DNA of 64,000 nucleotides from Undibacterium pigrum (GCF_003201815.1 NZ_QJKB01000001.1:1-64000); one strand, 5' to 3'; counted from the stretch's first letter, positions 32,232 to 42,828 are shown. The notes: a model not told the origin generated them from the sequence alone. Translations and numbers: made by a program.

Positions 32232-35200
32232 GTGATTCCTCACGTGGTTTCAATTTATCCAGATGGGCGCTGGAGCATATTCCGCTAACGCGCTATCTGA
32301 TGGTCGTGCTGCTGCTGGGTGGCATACTCAGCTACGGCAAGCTGGGACAGGATGAAGATCCGCCGTTTACATTCCGTGCCATGGTTGTACGGGCTATCTG
32401 GCCCGGTGCCACTGCCTTGCAAATGGCTGATCAGGTGACTGACAAGCTGGAGAAAAAGCTGCAAGAGACACCCTATATAGACAAGATACGCAGCTACTCC
32501 AAGCCAGGTGAAACTTTAATCATCCTGCAATTGCGTGAATCTACGCCACCCAAAGATACGGCGCAATCCTGGTATCAGGTGCGCAAGAAGATAGGCGACA
32601 TCCGTGCTACTTTGCCGCCAGGTGTACTTGGCCCTTTCTTCAATGATGAATTCGGTGATACCTACGGTTCCATCTTTGCCTTGTCTGGCGATGGTTTCAA
32701 GTATGAAGAAGTCAAGGAATATGCAGACTTTGTACGTCAGCAATTCTTGCGCATTCCATCCGTATCCAAGGTTGAATTGTTTGGTGTGCAGGACGAGAAA
32801 ATCAATATTGAATTCTCGCAAAAGAAATTCTCGCAACTGGGCGTACCTTTTGATGCCATTGTAGGGCAAATCAATTCGCAAAATGGTGTTGAAGCCACAG
32901 GTGTTCTGACGACTTCCACGGACAATTTGCAAGTGCGTGTTTCCGGCGCCTTGATGACTGTGAAAGAGCTGGAAAACCTGCAGCTGCGCGCCAATGGCAC
33001 GACTTTCCGTCTCGGTGATTTTGCAACCGTCAAGCGCGAATATAAAAATCCGCCGCAAGACAAGATGCGCTTCAACGGCAAAGAAGTTGTCGGCCTGGGT
33101 ATTTCCATGGAAAAGGGTGGCAATATCATCGAGCTGGGCAAGCATTTGCAGCACGATGTTGCTGAAATCAAGGCCAAACTGCCAGTCGGTATTACCCTGG
33201 AACAGGTAACCAATCAGCCTGATGCCGTCAAATCATCTGTCGGTGAATTTATCCGTACTTTGATTGAAGCGGTGATTATTGTGCTGGCAGTCAGTTTCCT
33301 GGCCCTGGGTTTGCATACCAAACCCTTCCGTCTGGATATCTGGCCTGGCCTGGTAGTTGGTTTGACGATACCACTGGTGCTGGCGATTACTTTCTTGTTC
33401 ATGCGCATACTGGATATCGATTTACACAAGATATCGCTGGGTGCCTTGATTATCGCTCTGGGTTTGCTGGTAGATGATGCCATTATCGCTGTAGAAATGA
33501 TGGTCCGGAAAATGGAAGAGGGTTTCTCGCGCTTTGATGCAGCGACCTTTGCCTATACGTCCACGGCCATGCCCATGTTGACGGGTACGCTGATTACGGC
33601 TGCAGGTTTCCTGCCTATCGGCCTGGCAAAATCGGCTGCGGGTGAATATACCTTCTCCATGTTCTCGGTAAATGCCCTGGCTTTGCTGATTTCCTGGCTG
33701 GCTGCAGTTATCTTTACGCCATACCTTGGTTATCTGCTACTGAAGGTCAAACCGCATGCAGGTGGCGGTGGCAGTGAGCATGAAATTTTTGATACACCGT
33801 TTTATACCCGTTTCCGTGCGCTGGTAAACTGGTGCGTGACCTGGCGCAAGACCACCATCGTCATTACCCTGGGTGTATTCATGCTGGGCGTGTATGGTTT
33901 CAAATTCATTGAACAGCAATTCTTCCCGGACTCCAGTCGTCCTGAGCTGATGGTCGAATTGTGGTTGCCTGAAGGTTCTTCCTTCAAGGCGACTGAGGCG
34001 CAAGCCAAGAAGTTTGAAGCCTTCATGCAAAAGCAGGAGGGTGTAGAAAGTGTGACCAGTTATGTGGGTACGGGTAGTCCTCGTTTCTACCTGCCGCTGG
34101 ACCAGATTTTCCCGCAAACCAACGTTTCGCAAATCGTTGTCTTGCCCAAGGATTTGAAGGCACGTTCCGCATTGCGCCTGAAAATTATTGAAGCCTTCAA
34201 GACAGATTTTCCTGAAGTGCGTGGCCGCGTGAAACTCTTGCCTAATGGTCCGCCAGTTCCTTATCCTGTGCAGTTCCGTGTGACAGGCCTGGAAGTAAAC
34301 AAGGTCAGGGAAGTTGCTGACCGCGTCAAGGAAGTCATGCGCGCCAATCCAAATACGGTGGGTGTGAATGACAACTGGAATGAGTCAGTCAAGGTAGTGC
34401 GTATCGATCTGGATCAGGATAAATTGCGCGCTCTGGGTATTACTTCGCAAGCCGTCATGCGGGCAGCGAACACCATCCTGACAGGTTCTACCGTAGGGCA
34501 GTTCCGTGATGGCAACAAGCTGATAGATATCGTCGTGCGTCAGCCTGTGGATGAGCGTTCTACTATCGATGCACTGGGTAATGCTAATGTGCCAACGGGC
34601 AGCGGCAAATATGTGCCTTTGTCGCAAGTGGCGCGTATCAACCTCGTGTGGGAACCTGGCGTAGTCTGGCGTGAAGGTCGTGAATGGGCTGTGACTGTGC
34701 AATCCGATGTGGTGGATGGCATACAGGGTCCAACAGTATCGAGCCAGATTTCGCCTAAGCTGGATGAAATCAGGGCGAGTCTCTTGCCTGGCTATAAGAT
34801 AGAACTGGCAGGTGCGGCAGCCGATAGTGGCAAGGCGCAGGAATCGATTGCAGCAAACGTGCCTCTGGTGATTTTTATCATCTTCACTTTGCTGATGCTG
34901 CAATTGCATAGCTTCTCCAGGGCCTTGCTGGTATTCCTGACCGGTCCTCTGGGTGTAGCGGGTGCGGCAATGGCCTTGTTGATACTGCAACGTCCTTTTG
35001 GTTTCGTGGCACAACTTGGTGTGATTGCGCTGTTCGGTATGATTATCCGTAACTCGGTGATCTTGATCGACCAGATCGAGCATGACATAGGCGAGGGTGT
35101 GGCGCCCTGGGATGCGATCGTGGAATCTGCAGTGCGTCGCTTCCGCCCCATTATCCTGACAGCGGCGGCAGCCGTGCTGGCGATGATACCTTTGTCACGC

Positions 35201-35326
35201 TCCGTGTTCTGGGGGCCGATGGCGGTTGCCATCATGGGTGGTTTGATTATTGCAACAGCCTTGACCTTGCTGTTCTTGCCAGCGCTATACGCTGCCTGGT
35301 TCAGAGTCAAGAAAACCAGTATTTAA
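32228..35326 (+). CDS. RND-family efflux transporter, inner-membrane permease
   Basis: The 1032-residue transporter has 12 predicted membrane helices and two large periplasmic loops. It shows the RND core: GLLVDDAIIAVEMM with tandem aspartates in helix 4 and GMIIRNSVILIDQIEHD in the second half. It is of the hydrophobe/amphiphile exporter type but belongs to a branch unlike AcrB at the N-terminus (SRWALEHIPLTRYLMVVLLLGGILSYGKLGQDEDP). No outer-membrane channel gene or TetR regulator is adjacent, so the channel is probably supplied elsewhere. Confidence 0.93.
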   Translation: MSDSSRGFNLSRWALEHIPLTRYLMVVLLLGGILSYGKLGQDEDPPFTFRAMVVRAIWPGATALQMADQVTDKLEKKLQETPYIDKIRSYSKPGETLIILQLRESTPPKDTAQSWYQVRKKIGDIRATLPPGVLGPFFNDEFGDTYGSIFALSGDGFKYEEVKEYADFVRQQFLRIPSVSKVELFGVQDEKINIEFSQKKFSQLGVPFDAIVGQINSQNGVEATGVLTTSTDNLQVRVSGALMTVKELENLQLRANGTTFRLGDFATVKREYKNPPQDKMRFNGKEVVGLGISMEKGGNIIELGKHLQHDVAEIKAKLPVGITLEQVTNQPDAVKSSVGEFIRTLIEAVIIVLAVSFLALGLHTKPFRLDIWPGLVVGLTIPLVLAITFLFMRILDIDLHKISLGALIIALGLLVDDAIIAVEMMVRKMEEGFSRFDAATFAYTSTAMPMLTGTLITAAGFLPIGLAKSAAGEYTFSMFSVNALALLISWLAAVIFTPYLGYLLLKVKPHAGGGGSEHEIFDTPFYTRFRALVNWCVTWRKTTIVITLGVFMLGVYGFKFIEQQFFPDSSRPELMVELWLPEGSSFKATEAQAKKFEAFMQKQEGVESVTSYVGTGSPRFYLPLDQIFPQTNVSQIVVLPKDLKARSALRLKIIEAFKTDFPEVRGRVKLLPNGPPVPYPVQFRVTGLEVNKVREVADRVKEVMRANPNTVGVNDNWNESVKVVRIDLDQDKLRALGITSQAVMRAANTILTGSTVGQFRDGNKLIDIVVRQPVDERSTIDALGNANVPTGSGKYVPLSQVARINLVWEPGVVWREGREWAVTVQSDVVDGIQGPTVSSQISPKLDEIRASLLPGYKIELAGAAADSGKAQESIAANVPLVIFIIFTLLMLQLHSFSRALLVFLTGPLGVAGAAMALLILQRPFGFVAQLGVIALFGMIIRNSVILIDQIEHDIGEGVAPWDAIVESAVRRFRPIILTAAAAVLAMIPLSRSVFWGPMAVAIMGGLIIATALTLLFLPALYAAWFRVKKTSI

Positions 35327-35614
35327 GCGTGTTTTGATTTCTCCCTGCCTGCTCCTATATATGCGGGCAGGGGGGAAAAGCGGTTTAAATCCGGCAATCG
35401 TGCCTGTATCGAGGGTAAAAAGAGCCAGGATTGGCTTTGTATTTAAAAAAATAAGGCACATGCTGGTAAAAATCCAGTAGAATATCGGGCTGGAGTTGTA
35501 ATGCCACATACATCAGTTTTGGGCGACGCTTGAATTTCGGGTCGCCCTTTGCTTTTGTGACGGCCGTGCAGAACGTGTGGCGGCATTGCGCCGGTGAACA
35601 TAAACATACATCCC
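35327..35614. other. Intergenic region between RND permease and tRNA-Leu
   Basis: A strong hairpin without a T-run follows the permease: CCCTGCC near 35345 with GGCAGGG near 35368. A second hairpin at 35521-35556 is a terminator candidate. The short sequence from about 35485 to 35556 could be a small RNA ending at that terminator, with a weak -10 TAGAAT near 35478. No coding frame is convincing. The -10 of the tRNA-Leu gene was not identified with confidence. Confidence 0.4.
35521..35556 (+). terminator. Intrinsic terminator candidate upstream of tRNA-Leu
   Basis: A perfect 7-bp stem GGGCGAC (35521-35527) with GTCGCCC (35541-35547) is followed by TTTGCTTTT. The loop is 13 bases. It may end RND transcription or a short RNA. 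Confidence 0.6.
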
Positions 35615-35701
35615 GCGAGGATGGCGAAATTGGTAGACGCACCAGGTTTAGGTCCTGACGCCAGCAATGGTGTGGGGGTTCGAGTCCCCCTCCTCGCACC
35701 A
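35615..35701 (+). tRNA. tRNA-Leu (anticodon TAG)
   Basis: An 87-base class II tRNA with a long variable arm, acceptor GCGAGGA/TCCTCGC, anticodon stem CAGG/CCTG around loop TTTAGGT, T-arm GGGGGTTCGAGTCCCCC and an encoded CCA. Anticodon UAG reads CUA and other CUN codons. It stands 28 bases before tig, so the two are probably cotranscribed. Confidence 0.97.
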
Positions 35702-35729
35702 CAGAATTTTTACTATTTGGACGATTTTC

Positions 35730-37079
35730 ATGGCAACTGCAGTCGAAACTTTAGATAAATTGGAACGCCGCTTGACGATTTCCTTCCCGATCGCCGATGT
35801 GCAATCAGAAGTTGAAAAGCGTTTGAAACAGCGTGCACGCACAGCAAAAGCGCCTGGTTTCCGTCCTGGTAAAGTACCTATGAAAATGGTAGCTGCGCAA
35901 TACGGCTATCAAGTAGAAACAGAAGTGCTGAACGACAAAGTCGGTCAGGCTTTTGCTGCTGCTGCAAATGAAAACAAACTGCGCGTTGCTGGTTACCCAA
36001 GCATAGAGCCAAAGTCTGGATCAGACGTGGCTGAAGGCAGCTTGGCATTCGATGCAACTTTCGAAGTGTATCCAGAAATTACAGTCGGTGATTTGGCTGC
36101 CGCTGAAGTAGAGCAAGTTAAATCTGACGTAACTGATGCTGAAATCGATAAAACTATCGATATCTTGCGCAAGCAACGCGTGCATTTTCACGTTAAAGGC
36201 GAGCAGGGCGCGCACGGCGACGGCGGTGCAGATCAATCTGCACAAAATGGCGACCGCGCTACTGTAGACTTTGTTGGCAAAATCGACGGCGTCGAATTTG
36301 CTGGTGGTAAAGCTGACGGTTTCGCATTCGTGTTGGGCGAAGGCCGCATGTTGCCTGAGTTTGAAACAGCAACTATCGGTTTGAAAGTCGGCGAGTCCAA
36401 GACTTTCCCATTGGCTTTCCCTGAAGACTACCATGGCAAAGATGTTGCCGGTAAAACTGCAGAATTCACCATCACTCTGACAAAACTGGAATGGGCACAC
36501 ATGCCTGAAGTGGATTCCGAATTTGCCAAGATGCTGGGTGTAGAAGATGGCGATCTGGTCAAGATGCGCACTGACATCAAAGAAAACCTGGAACGTGAAG
36601 TACGTGGCCGTGTTAAAGCCAAGACTAAAGAAAGCGTTATGGACGCGCTGGTCAAGGTAGTTGAGTTCGACGTACCTAAGACTCTGGTTGCACAAGATGG
36701 CGAGCGTCTGGCAGAAATGACACGTCAGGACATGGCACAGCGCGGTATGAACGTAAAAGACGTTCCTTTCCCTGCTGACTTGTTCAATGCACAAGCTGAG
36801 CGTCGCGTTCGTCTGGGTTTGATCCTGGCTGAACTGGTCAAGGCAAACAATTTGCAAGCAACAACTGAGCAAATCAAGGCGCAAGTTGAAGATTTCGCAC
36901 AAAGCTACGAAGATCCGCAGCAAGTCGTTAAGTATTATTTCAGCGACCGCAATCGTCTGGCTGAAGTTGAAGCCCTTGTATTAGAAGAAAACGTCGTTAA
37001 CTATGTGTTGGGTAAAGCGAAAGTAACAGACAAGGTTCTGCCTTTCGACGAATTGATGGGTAACAACGCACAAGCGTAA
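35730..37079 (+). CDS. tig: Trigger factor (ribosome-associated chaperone and prolyl isomerase)
   Basis: The 449-residue protein starts with [20 protein letters not shown]. The ribosome-binding signature is present as [12 protein letters not shown] (the conserved GFRxGKxP loop). A central FKBP prolyl isomerase domain (about 170-265, with [15 protein letters not shown]) and a C-terminal helical cradle follow. A small Gly/His/Asp-rich insertion ([12 protein letters not shown]) is unusual and sits just before the FKBP domain. Trigger factor binds nascent chains near L23. The start at 35730 lies between the tRNA and the gene; the longer in-frame start would begin in the tRNA and is rejected. Confidence 0.96.
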   Translation: MATAVETLDKLERRLTISFPIADVQSEVEKRLKQRARTAKAPGFRPGKVPMKMVAAQYGYQVETEVLNDKVGQAFAAAANENKLRVAGYPSIEPKSGSDVAEGSLAFDATFEVYPEITVGDLAAAEVEQVKSDVTDAEIDKTIDILRKQRVHFHVKGEQGAHGDGGADQSAQNGDRATVDFVGKIDGVEFAGGKADGFAFVLGEGRMLPEFETATIGLKVGESKTFPLAFPEDYHGKDVAGKTAEFTITLTKLEWAHMPEVDSEFAKMLGVEDGDLVKMRTDIKENLEREVRGRVKAKTKESVMDALVKVVEFDVPKTLVAQDGERLAEMTRQDMAQRGMNVKDVPFPADLFNAQAERRVRLGLILAELVKANNLQATTEQIKAQVEDFAQSYEDPQQVVKYYFSDRNRLAEVEALVLEENVVNYVLGKAKVTDKVLPFDELMGNNAQA

Positions 37080-37096
37080 CAAATAAAGGAAAACAC

Positions 37097-37723
37097 ATGA
37101 CAGGCATCATCCGTAATTCGGCACTGGACACAAACATGCTGGGCATGGTGCCTATGGTGATTGAGCAAAGCGGCAGAGGTGAACGTGCTTACGACATCTA
37201 TTCCCGCTTGCTCAAGGAACGTGTGATTTTCCTGGTTGGCCCGGTCAATGACCACGCTGCCAACCTTATCGTTGCACAATTGCTGTTTTTGGAAAGCGAA
37301 AATCCTGATAAGGATATTTCTCTCTACATCAACTCACCAGGTGGTTCAGTATCTGCTGGTATGGCGATTTTTGACACCATGCAGTTTATCAAACCAGATG
37401 TGTCAACCTTATGTACTGGCCTGGCGGCATCCATGGGTGCCTTCTTGCTGGCTGCTGGCGCGAAAGGTAAGCGTTTCTCACTGCCAAATTCCCGTATCAT
37501 GATTCACCAACCTCTGGGCGGCGCTCAAGGCCAGGCGGCTGATATTGAAATCCAGGCGCGTGAAATCCTGTATTTGCGCGAACGTCTGAACGGCATACTG
37601 GCCGAAAAAACTGGCCGTAGCCTGGAACAGATTGCTAAAGACACAGATCGTGATAATTTCATGTCAGCAGATGCTGCTGCAGAATATGGCCTGATCGATA
37701 AGGTACTGGCGCATCGCGCTTAA
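37097..37723 (+). CDS. clpP: ATP-dependent Clp protease proteolytic subunit ClpP
   Basis: ClpP forms the tetradecameric serine protease chamber that works with ClpX or ClpA. The 208-residue protein has its triad Ser112 (LAASMGAF), His137 ([10 protein letters not shown]) and Asp186 (TDRDNFMS). The N-terminal 14 or so residues are probably processed. It follows tig by 17 bases with an AAAGGAAA ribosome-binding site. Confidence 0.97.
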   Translation: MTGIIRNSALDTNMLGMVPMVIEQSGRGERAYDIYSRLLKERVIFLVGPVNDHAANLIVAQLLFLESENPDKDISLYINSPGGSVSAGMAIFDTMQFIKPDVSTLCTGLAASMGAFLLAAGAKGKRFSLPNSRIMIHQPLGGAQGQAADIEIQAREILYLRERLNGILAEKTGRSLEQIAKDTDRDNFMSADAAAEYGLIDKVLAHRA

Positions 37724-37753
37724 GTTCACTTAGCAACATCGCTTATCAAAAGA

Positions 37754-37790
37754 AAAACGCCTGTTCCATGACGGTCCGGGCGTTTTTTTA
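37754..37790 (+). terminator. Terminator between clpP and clpX
   Basis: An 8-bp stem AAAACGCC (37754-37761) with GGCGTTTT (37779-37786) is followed by TTTA. The loop is 17 bases. It divides tig-clpP from clpX. Confidence 0.8.
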
Positions 37791-37993
37791 TTCTGTTCTA
37801 TAATGTCTCATTGCTCCCCATAGCTGCGTATTGATGTCATGACGAAAGACGTTTTTGCAGGTAATATGCAAGTCAAAGAAGCTGAGGAAAATTGTGTTGA
37901 GTTTTGTGCTGGCAAGCGCCAATTGAAAACTTGCCTGATCACAGCTTAATCACCAGTTTTATAGATTAATTTTGTTTATTTTATATACGTATC

Positions 37994-39259
37994 ATGCCCG
38001 ATAAAAAATCCTCCAGCGGAGAAAAGTTGCTCTATTGCTCGTTTTGCGGCAAGAGTCAGCATGAGGTTAAGAAATTAATTGCAGGGCCATCCGTATTCAT
38101 CTGCGACGAGTGCATCGATTTGTGCAATGACATCATTCGTGACGAAGTGTCCGAAATTGATAATATTGCCAGCGCGAAAACTGAACTGCCTACGCCGCAA
38201 GAAATCACTGACTTGCTGGACCAGTACGTCATCGGCCAGATTGGTGCCAAACGTATTCTGGCAGTAGCGGTATATAACCATTACAAGCGCCTCAAACATC
38301 TGGGTAAAAAAGATGATGTTGAACTGGCAAAGAGTAACATTTTGCTGGTTGGTCCAACTGGTTCAGGTAAAACCCTGCTGGCGCAAACACTTGCCCGCAT
38401 GTTGAATGTGCCTTTCGTCATCGCTGATGCAACTACCCTGACTGAAGCTGGTTATGTGGGTGAAGACGTAGAAAACATCATTCAAAAATTGCTGCAAAAT
38501 TGCAATTATGAAGTCGAGCGCGCGCAAAAAGGTATCGTTTATATCGATGAAATCGACAAGATTTCCCGTAAATCTGATAACCCTTCGATTACCCGCGACG
38601 TTTCTGGTGAAGGCGTACAGCAAGCTTTGCTGAAACTGGTTGAAGGTACGATGGCATCTGTGCCGCCTCAAGGTGGTCGCAAGCATCCTAATCAGGATTT
38701 CATCCAGATCGATACCACCAACATCATGTTCATCTGCGGTGGCGCGTTTGATGGTCTGGCCAAGATCATTTCTGACCGTTCTGAGCGCAGCGGCATAGGT
38801 TTTTCTGCCAGCGTCAAGAGCCAGGCAGAAAAGAGCGCCAGCGAAGTCATGCAAGACGCTGAGCCGCAAGATTTGATCAAGTTCGGTCTCATCCCAGAGC
38901 TGGTTGGTCGTTTGCCTGTGATTGCCACTTTGAATGAGCTGGACGAGGCTGCCTTGATCCAGATTCTGGTCGAGCCTAAGAATGCCCTGATCAAGCAATA
39001 TGCAAAATTGCTGGAGATGGAAGGCACTGAGCTGGAGATTCGTCCGGCCGCCCTGCAGGCTATCGCCAAGAAAGCGATTATGCGTAAAACCGGTGCCCGT
39101 GGTTTGCGCTCCATCCTTGAGCATGCCTTGCTTGACATCATGTATGACTTGCCTAGCCACCAGAATGTGGAGAAGGTTGTTATTGATGAAAGTACGATCA
39201 CGAATGGTGCAAAACCATTGCTGATTTACCATGAGCAGCCAAAAGTCTCCGGTGCCTGA
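37994..39259 (+). CDS. clpX: ATP-dependent Clp protease ATP-binding subunit ClpX
   Basis: ClpX unfolds tagged substrates and feeds them to ClpP. The 421-residue AAA+ protein has an N-terminal C4 zinc-binding domain (CSFCGKS...CDECIDLC), Walker [13 protein letters not shown], Walker B YIDEIDKI, the pore loop GYVGED and the sensor-2 arginine in [12 protein letters not shown]. It uses its own transcript start after the clpP terminator. Confidence 0.97.
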   Translation: MPDKKSSSGEKLLYCSFCGKSQHEVKKLIAGPSVFICDECIDLCNDIIRDEVSEIDNIASAKTELPTPQEITDLLDQYVIGQIGAKRILAVAVYNHYKRLKHLGKKDDVELAKSNILLVGPTGSGKTLLAQTLARMLNVPFVIADATTLTEAGYVGEDVENIIQKLLQNCNYEVERAQKGIVYIDEIDKISRKSDNPSITRDVSGEGVQQALLKLVEGTMASVPPQGGRKHPNQDFIQIDTTNIMFICGGAFDGLAKIISDRSERSGIGFSASVKSQAEKSASEVMQDAEPQDLIKFGLIPELVGRLPVIATLNELDEAALIQILVEPKNALIKQYAKLLEMEGTELEIRPAALQAIAKKAIMRKTGARGLRSILEHALLDIMYDLPSHQNVEKVVIDESTITNGAKPLLIYHEQPKVSGA

Positions 39260-39283
39260 TGGCATTGTTTGCTGCGAAGTAAC

Positions 39284-39311
39284 AAAAATGGGGACTTAGG
39301 TCCCCATTTTT
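39284..39311 (+). terminator. clpX terminator
   Basis: A perfect 12-bp stem (39284-39295 with 39300-39311), loop TTAG, followed by ATTTATTTT. Confidence 0.92.
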
Positions 39312-39382
39312 ATTTATTTTGCCTCGTTTTAATTTGATTCGAAGTACAATGGATTAACAAAACGATTCTGGCTTCAATCGTA

Positions 39383-39419
39383 AAGCTACCCGGAGAAGCT
39401 CTCTGAGTGGCTTTTTTTA
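39383..39419 (+). promoter_or_regulatory. Terminator-like hairpin in the lon upstream region
   Basis: AAGCTAC (about 39383) pairs with GTGGCTT (about 39408), one G-U, enclosing a smaller GAGA/TCTC hairpin, and is followed by TTTTTATTG. It lies about 80 bases before the lon ATG and 70 after the clpX terminator. A -10 TACAAT at 39345-39350 precedes it. If transcription of lon starts there, this would be a leader attenuator; if lon starts later, it is a second terminator. Confidence 0.5.
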
Positions 39420-39496
39420 TTGTTTTTTTCCAGAATGGGCTTGTGTTTCCGCCCAGTGCGCCAACATTGTTAACCAGTATTTATGAAAGGTGCGCC

Positions 39497-41917
39497 ATGA
39501 CGACTACTCTGATTACCGAACAAACCCAATTGCCGTTGTTGCCACTGCGTGATGTCGTTGTATTCCCGCACATGGTAATCCCCCTGTTTGTGGGCCGCCC
39601 TAAATCCATTAAAGCCCTCGAAGCTGCCATGGATCAAGGCAAGAGCATCATGCTTGCTGCCCAAAAAGCTGCTGCCAAGGACGAGCCTTCGGCAGATGAT
39701 ATTTATGAAATTGGTTGTATTGCCAATATTCTGCAAATGCTGAAATTGCCCGACGGCACTGTCAAGGTGCTGGTCGAAGGTGCGCAACGTGCGCGCATCA
39801 GCAAGATCCATGATTCTGAATCGCATTTCTTTGCCGATCTGACACCTATCGCCGTTGACGAAGGTGACGAGTCGGAAGTCGAGGCTATGCGCCGTACTAT
39901 CGTTCAGCAATTTGACCAATACGTCAAACTGAACAAAAAAATCCCACCAGAAATCCTGGCATCCCTGTCCGGCATTGATGATGCTGGTCGCCTGGCTGAT
40001 ACCATCGCCGCGCACCTGCCTTTGAAGCTGGAACAAAAACAAGTCATCCTGGAAATTTTCAGTGTGGCAAAACGTCTTGAACACTTGCTGGGCCAGCTCG
40101 AAGGTGAGCTCGATATCCTGCAAGTTGAGAAACGTATCCGTGGTCGCGTCAAGCGTCAGATGGAAAAATCCCAGCGCGAGTATTACCTGAACGAACAAGT
40201 CAAGGCGATACAAAAAGAGCTGGGCGAGGGTGAAGAAGGCGCTGATATTGATGAGCTGGAGAAAAAAATCCTGGCCGCCAAGATGCCTAAAGAAGCCCGT
40301 GACAAAGCACAGAATGAGTTGAAGAAACTCAAAATGATGTCACCGATGTCGGCAGAAGCTACTGTCGTGCGTAATTACATCGATACCATCGTTAATTTGC
40401 CGTGGAAGAAAAAATCCAAGGTCAATAATGATTTGACGAATGCTGAAAAAGTATTGGAAGACGAACACTTTGGCCTCGATAAGGTTAAAGAACGCATCCT
40501 GGAATATCTTGCAGTACAACAGCGCGTCGACAAGCTGAAAGCGCCTATCCTGTGTCTGGTAGGTCCTCCAGGTGTGGGTAAAACCTCGCTGGGGCAATCC
40601 ATCGCCCGCGCTACGAACCGCAAGTTTGTGCGTATGGCTCTGGGTGGCGTGCGTGATGAAGCCGAAATTCGTGGGCATCGCCGTACTTACATAGGCTCCA
40701 TGCCAGGCAAAATCTTGCAAAGCCTGTCCAAGGTCGGTGTACGTAATCCATTATTCCTGCTGGATGAAGTGGACAAGATGGGTGCGGATTTCCGTGGCGA
40801 CCCTTCGTCTGCTTTACTGGAGGTATTGGACCCAGAGCAAAATCACACTTTCTCGGATCACTATATCGAAGTCGATTTCGATTTGTCTGATGTGATGTTT
40901 GTAGCGACGTCCAATTCCTACAATATCCCGCCAGCATTGCTGGACAGGATGGAAGTTATTCGTCTGTCAGGTTATACCGAAGATGAAAAGACCAGCATTG
41001 CCCAGCGTTATCTGTTGCCTAAACAAATCAAGAACAATGGTTTGAAAGAGGGCGAAATCACCGTGGCGGAAAGTGCTATACGCGACATTATTCGCTATTA
41101 CACCCGTGAAGCTGGTGTGCGTTCGCTGGAAAGGGAAATCTCCAAGATTTGCCGCAAGGTCGTGAAAATGCTCTTGTTGAAAAAGACCGAGAAAAAAGCC
41201 GCGGTTAATTCAAAAAATCTGGATAAATACCTGGGTGTACGTCGCTATGACTTTGGCGTTGCAGTTAAAGATAACCAGATTGGTCAGGTAGTCGGTCTGG
41301 CCTGGACTGAAGTGGGTGGCGATTTGCTGACCATAGAAGCCGTAGCCATGCCGGGTAAAGGCGGTGTCATCCGCACAGGTACACTGGGTGATGTCATGAA
41401 GGAATCTATCGAAGCAGCTCGCACGGTGGTACGCAGCCGCGCCAAGCGTTTGGGTATCAAGGCAGATGTGTTCGAGAAGAGCGACATCCATATCCACGTA
41501 CCTGAAGGTGCAACACCGAAAGATGGTCCATCTGCTGGTATCGCCATGACGACTGCTCTGGTGTCAGTGTTTACTGGCATTCCAGTCCGTGCTGATGTTG
41601 CCATGACAGGTGAGATCACCTTGCGTGGTGAAGTATTGCCTATCGGTGGCTTGAAAGAGAAATTGCTGGCTGCTCACCGTGGTGGCATCAAGACAGTCTT
41701 GATACCTGAGGAAAATGCCAAGGATCTGGCTGAGATCCCGGACAATGTCAAAAACAAACTGGAAATCATCCCGGTCAGGTGGATCGACAAGGTCCTGGAA
41801 ATCGCGCTGGAAACCCAGCCCGTGCCTTTGGTGGATGAGCCTGTTTCTGTTGCTGCAGCAACACCGGCCGCAGCAGCGACTGAAACCCCTGCAGATACGA
41901 CAGTTGTTAAGCACTAA
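39497..41917 (+). CDS. lon: ATP-dependent protease Lon
   Basis: The 806-residue Lon has an N-terminal LAN substrate domain ([23 protein letters not shown]), an AAA+ module with [13 protein letters not shown] and LLDEVDKMG, and a C-terminal protease with catalytic Ser in [13 protein letters not shown] and Lys in [13 protein letters not shown]. It degrades misfolded and regulatory proteins. The start at 39497 is preferred because GAAAGG is 6 bases upstream and it gives the standard N-terminus. The in-frame start at 39407 would add 30 non-conserved residues. The last 30 residues are Ala/Thr/Pro-rich. Confidence 0.97.
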   Translation: MTTTLITEQTQLPLLPLRDVVVFPHMVIPLFVGRPKSIKALEAAMDQGKSIMLAAQKAAAKDEPSADDIYEIGCIANILQMLKLPDGTVKVLVEGAQRARISKIHDSESHFFADLTPIAVDEGDESEVEAMRRTIVQQFDQYVKLNKKIPPEILASLSGIDDAGRLADTIAAHLPLKLEQKQVILEIFSVAKRLEHLLGQLEGELDILQVEKRIRGRVKRQMEKSQREYYLNEQVKAIQKELGEGEEGADIDELEKKILAAKMPKEARDKAQNELKKLKMMSPMSAEATVVRNYIDTIVNLPWKKKSKVNNDLTNAEKVLEDEHFGLDKVKERILEYLAVQQRVDKLKAPILCLVGPPGVGKTSLGQSIARATNRKFVRMALGGVRDEAEIRGHRRTYIGSMPGKILQSLSKVGVRNPLFLLDEVDKMGADFRGDPSSALLEVLDPEQNHTFSDHYIEVDFDLSDVMFVATSNSYNIPPALLDRMEVIRLSGYTEDEKTSIAQRYLLPKQIKNNGLKEGEITVAESAIRDIIRYYTREAGVRSLEREISKICRKVVKMLLLKKTEKKAAVNSKNLDKYLGVRRYDFGVAVKDNQIGQVVGLAWTEVGGDLLTIEAVAMPGKGGVIRTGTLGDVMKESIEAARTVVRSRAKRLGIKADVFEKSDIHIHVPEGATPKDGPSAGIAMTTALVSVFTGIPVRADVAMTGEITLRGEVLPIGGLKEKLLAAHRGGIKTVLIPEENAKDLAEIPDNVKNKLEIIPVRWIDKVLEIALETQPVPLVDEPVSVAAATPAAAATETPADTTVVKH

Positions 41918-41950
41918 GCTTCTGTAGAATCAGGTTCTTGCCCTGAAATG

Positions 41951-41981
41951 AAAAACGTCCGGAAAATCCGGACGTTTTTTT
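41951..41981 (+). terminator. lon terminator
   Basis: A 12-bp perfect stem (ACGTCCGG/CCGGACGT core) with an A-rich left flank and T-run right. It also could serve convergent lexA from the other side. Confidence 0.92.
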
Positions 41982-42116
41982 ATGTCTGTCGCTTTGAGTA
42001 GTAGAAGGATTAGTCAATTGCAGACTGTTGTCAGCAGAAAGAAACAAATAAATAAGCTTGAGATGCTGCCCAGGCGTTGATGTAAACGAGAGGGTAAAAT
42101 CACGCCCGGGCTGACC

Positions 42117-42773
42117 TCAAACCCAGTTGCGCATGAGGCCGACAGCCAGGCCTTCCAGCGCAAAGTCTTCTTCAGTGTCGCCAATTTTAATCACAGGATA
42201 ATCCGGGTTTTCCGGCATCAGTTCTATCAGGCTGCCAGTTTTTTTATAGCGCTTGACGGTCACATCATCACCCAGGCGGGCGACAACTATCTGGCCATTG
42301 CGGGCGCTGTCGGCTTTTTTGACTGCCAGCAAGTCACCATCAAGTATGCCTGCATCACGCATGGACATGCCGCGTACCTTGAGTAAAAAATCAGGCTTGG
42401 CAGAGAACAGGGCGGGGTCTACATGGTAAGTGGATTCTATATGTTCACTTGCCAGTATCGGCGAGCCAGCGGCAACACGGCCAACCAGTGGCAGGGCAAG
42501 TTGCAATAGGGCAGGGTGGGGCAGGGCCAGCTGCTTGCCTGTGATATGGCTGGACAACTCTGACTCCAGCAGGCGTATGCCGCGTGAGGTGCCTGCAGCA
42601 ATTTCGATGACGCCTTTGCGTGCCAGGGCTTGCAGATGTTCTTCTGCCGCATTGGTGGAGCGGAACCTCAGTTCTGTCGCAATCTCGGCGCGGGTAGGAG
42701 GAAAGCCCGTGTTTTGAATGGCGTCTTTAATCAGGTTCAGGATTTGTTCCTGGCGGGCAGTGAGTTTGAGCAT
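42117..42773 (-). CDS. lexA: SOS-response repressor LexA
   Basis: LexA (218 residues) represses DNA-damage genes and is cleaved on RecA activation. It has a winged helix-turn-helix ([29 protein letters not shown]), the Ala-Gly cleavage site in GRVAAGSPI, and catalytic Ser (RGMSMRDAG) and Lys ([15 protein letters not shown]) residues of an S24 peptidase. The start at 42773 gives the normal length; a longer in-frame start would run through its own operators. Two SOS boxes lie just upstream. Confidence 0.97.
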   Translation of the reverse strand: MLKLTARQEQILNLIKDAIQNTGFPPTRAEIATELRFRSTNAAEEHLQALARKGVIEIAAGTSRGIRLLESELSSHITGKQLALPHPALLQLALPLVGRVAAGSPILASEHIESTYHVDPALFSAKPDFLLKVRGMSMRDAGILDGDLLAVKKADSARNGQIVVARLGDDVTVKRYKKTGSLIELMPENPDYPVIKIGDTEEDFALEGLAVGLMRNWV

Positions 42774-42795
42774 GGCGTTTTCTAGTGTTAAGGTG

Positions 42796-42811
42796 CTGTA
42801 TATACAAGCAG
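42796..42811. promoter_or_regulatory. LexA-binding site 1 (SOS box)
   Basis: CTGTATATACAAGCAG matches the proteobacterial CTG-N10-CAG SOS box exactly at its fixed ends. It lies 23 bases upstream of the lexA ATG, suiting autoregulation. Confidence 0.9.
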
Positions 42812-42812
42812 T

Positions 42813-42828
42813 CTGTATTTTTATACAG
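42813..42828. promoter_or_regulatory. LexA-binding site 2 (SOS box)
   Basis: CTGTATTTTTATACAG is an almost fully symmetric CTG-N10-CAG site. It is separated from site 1 by one base, so two dimers would bind on nearly the same face one and a half turns apart. Confidence 0.92.

Noticed and set aside
29994..35326. RND permease as the hopanoid transporter HpnN
   Set aside because: The 1032-residue, adaptor-linked pump is of the AcrB type; HpnN is smaller and lacks an adaptor. Nearness to hpnC is not enough.
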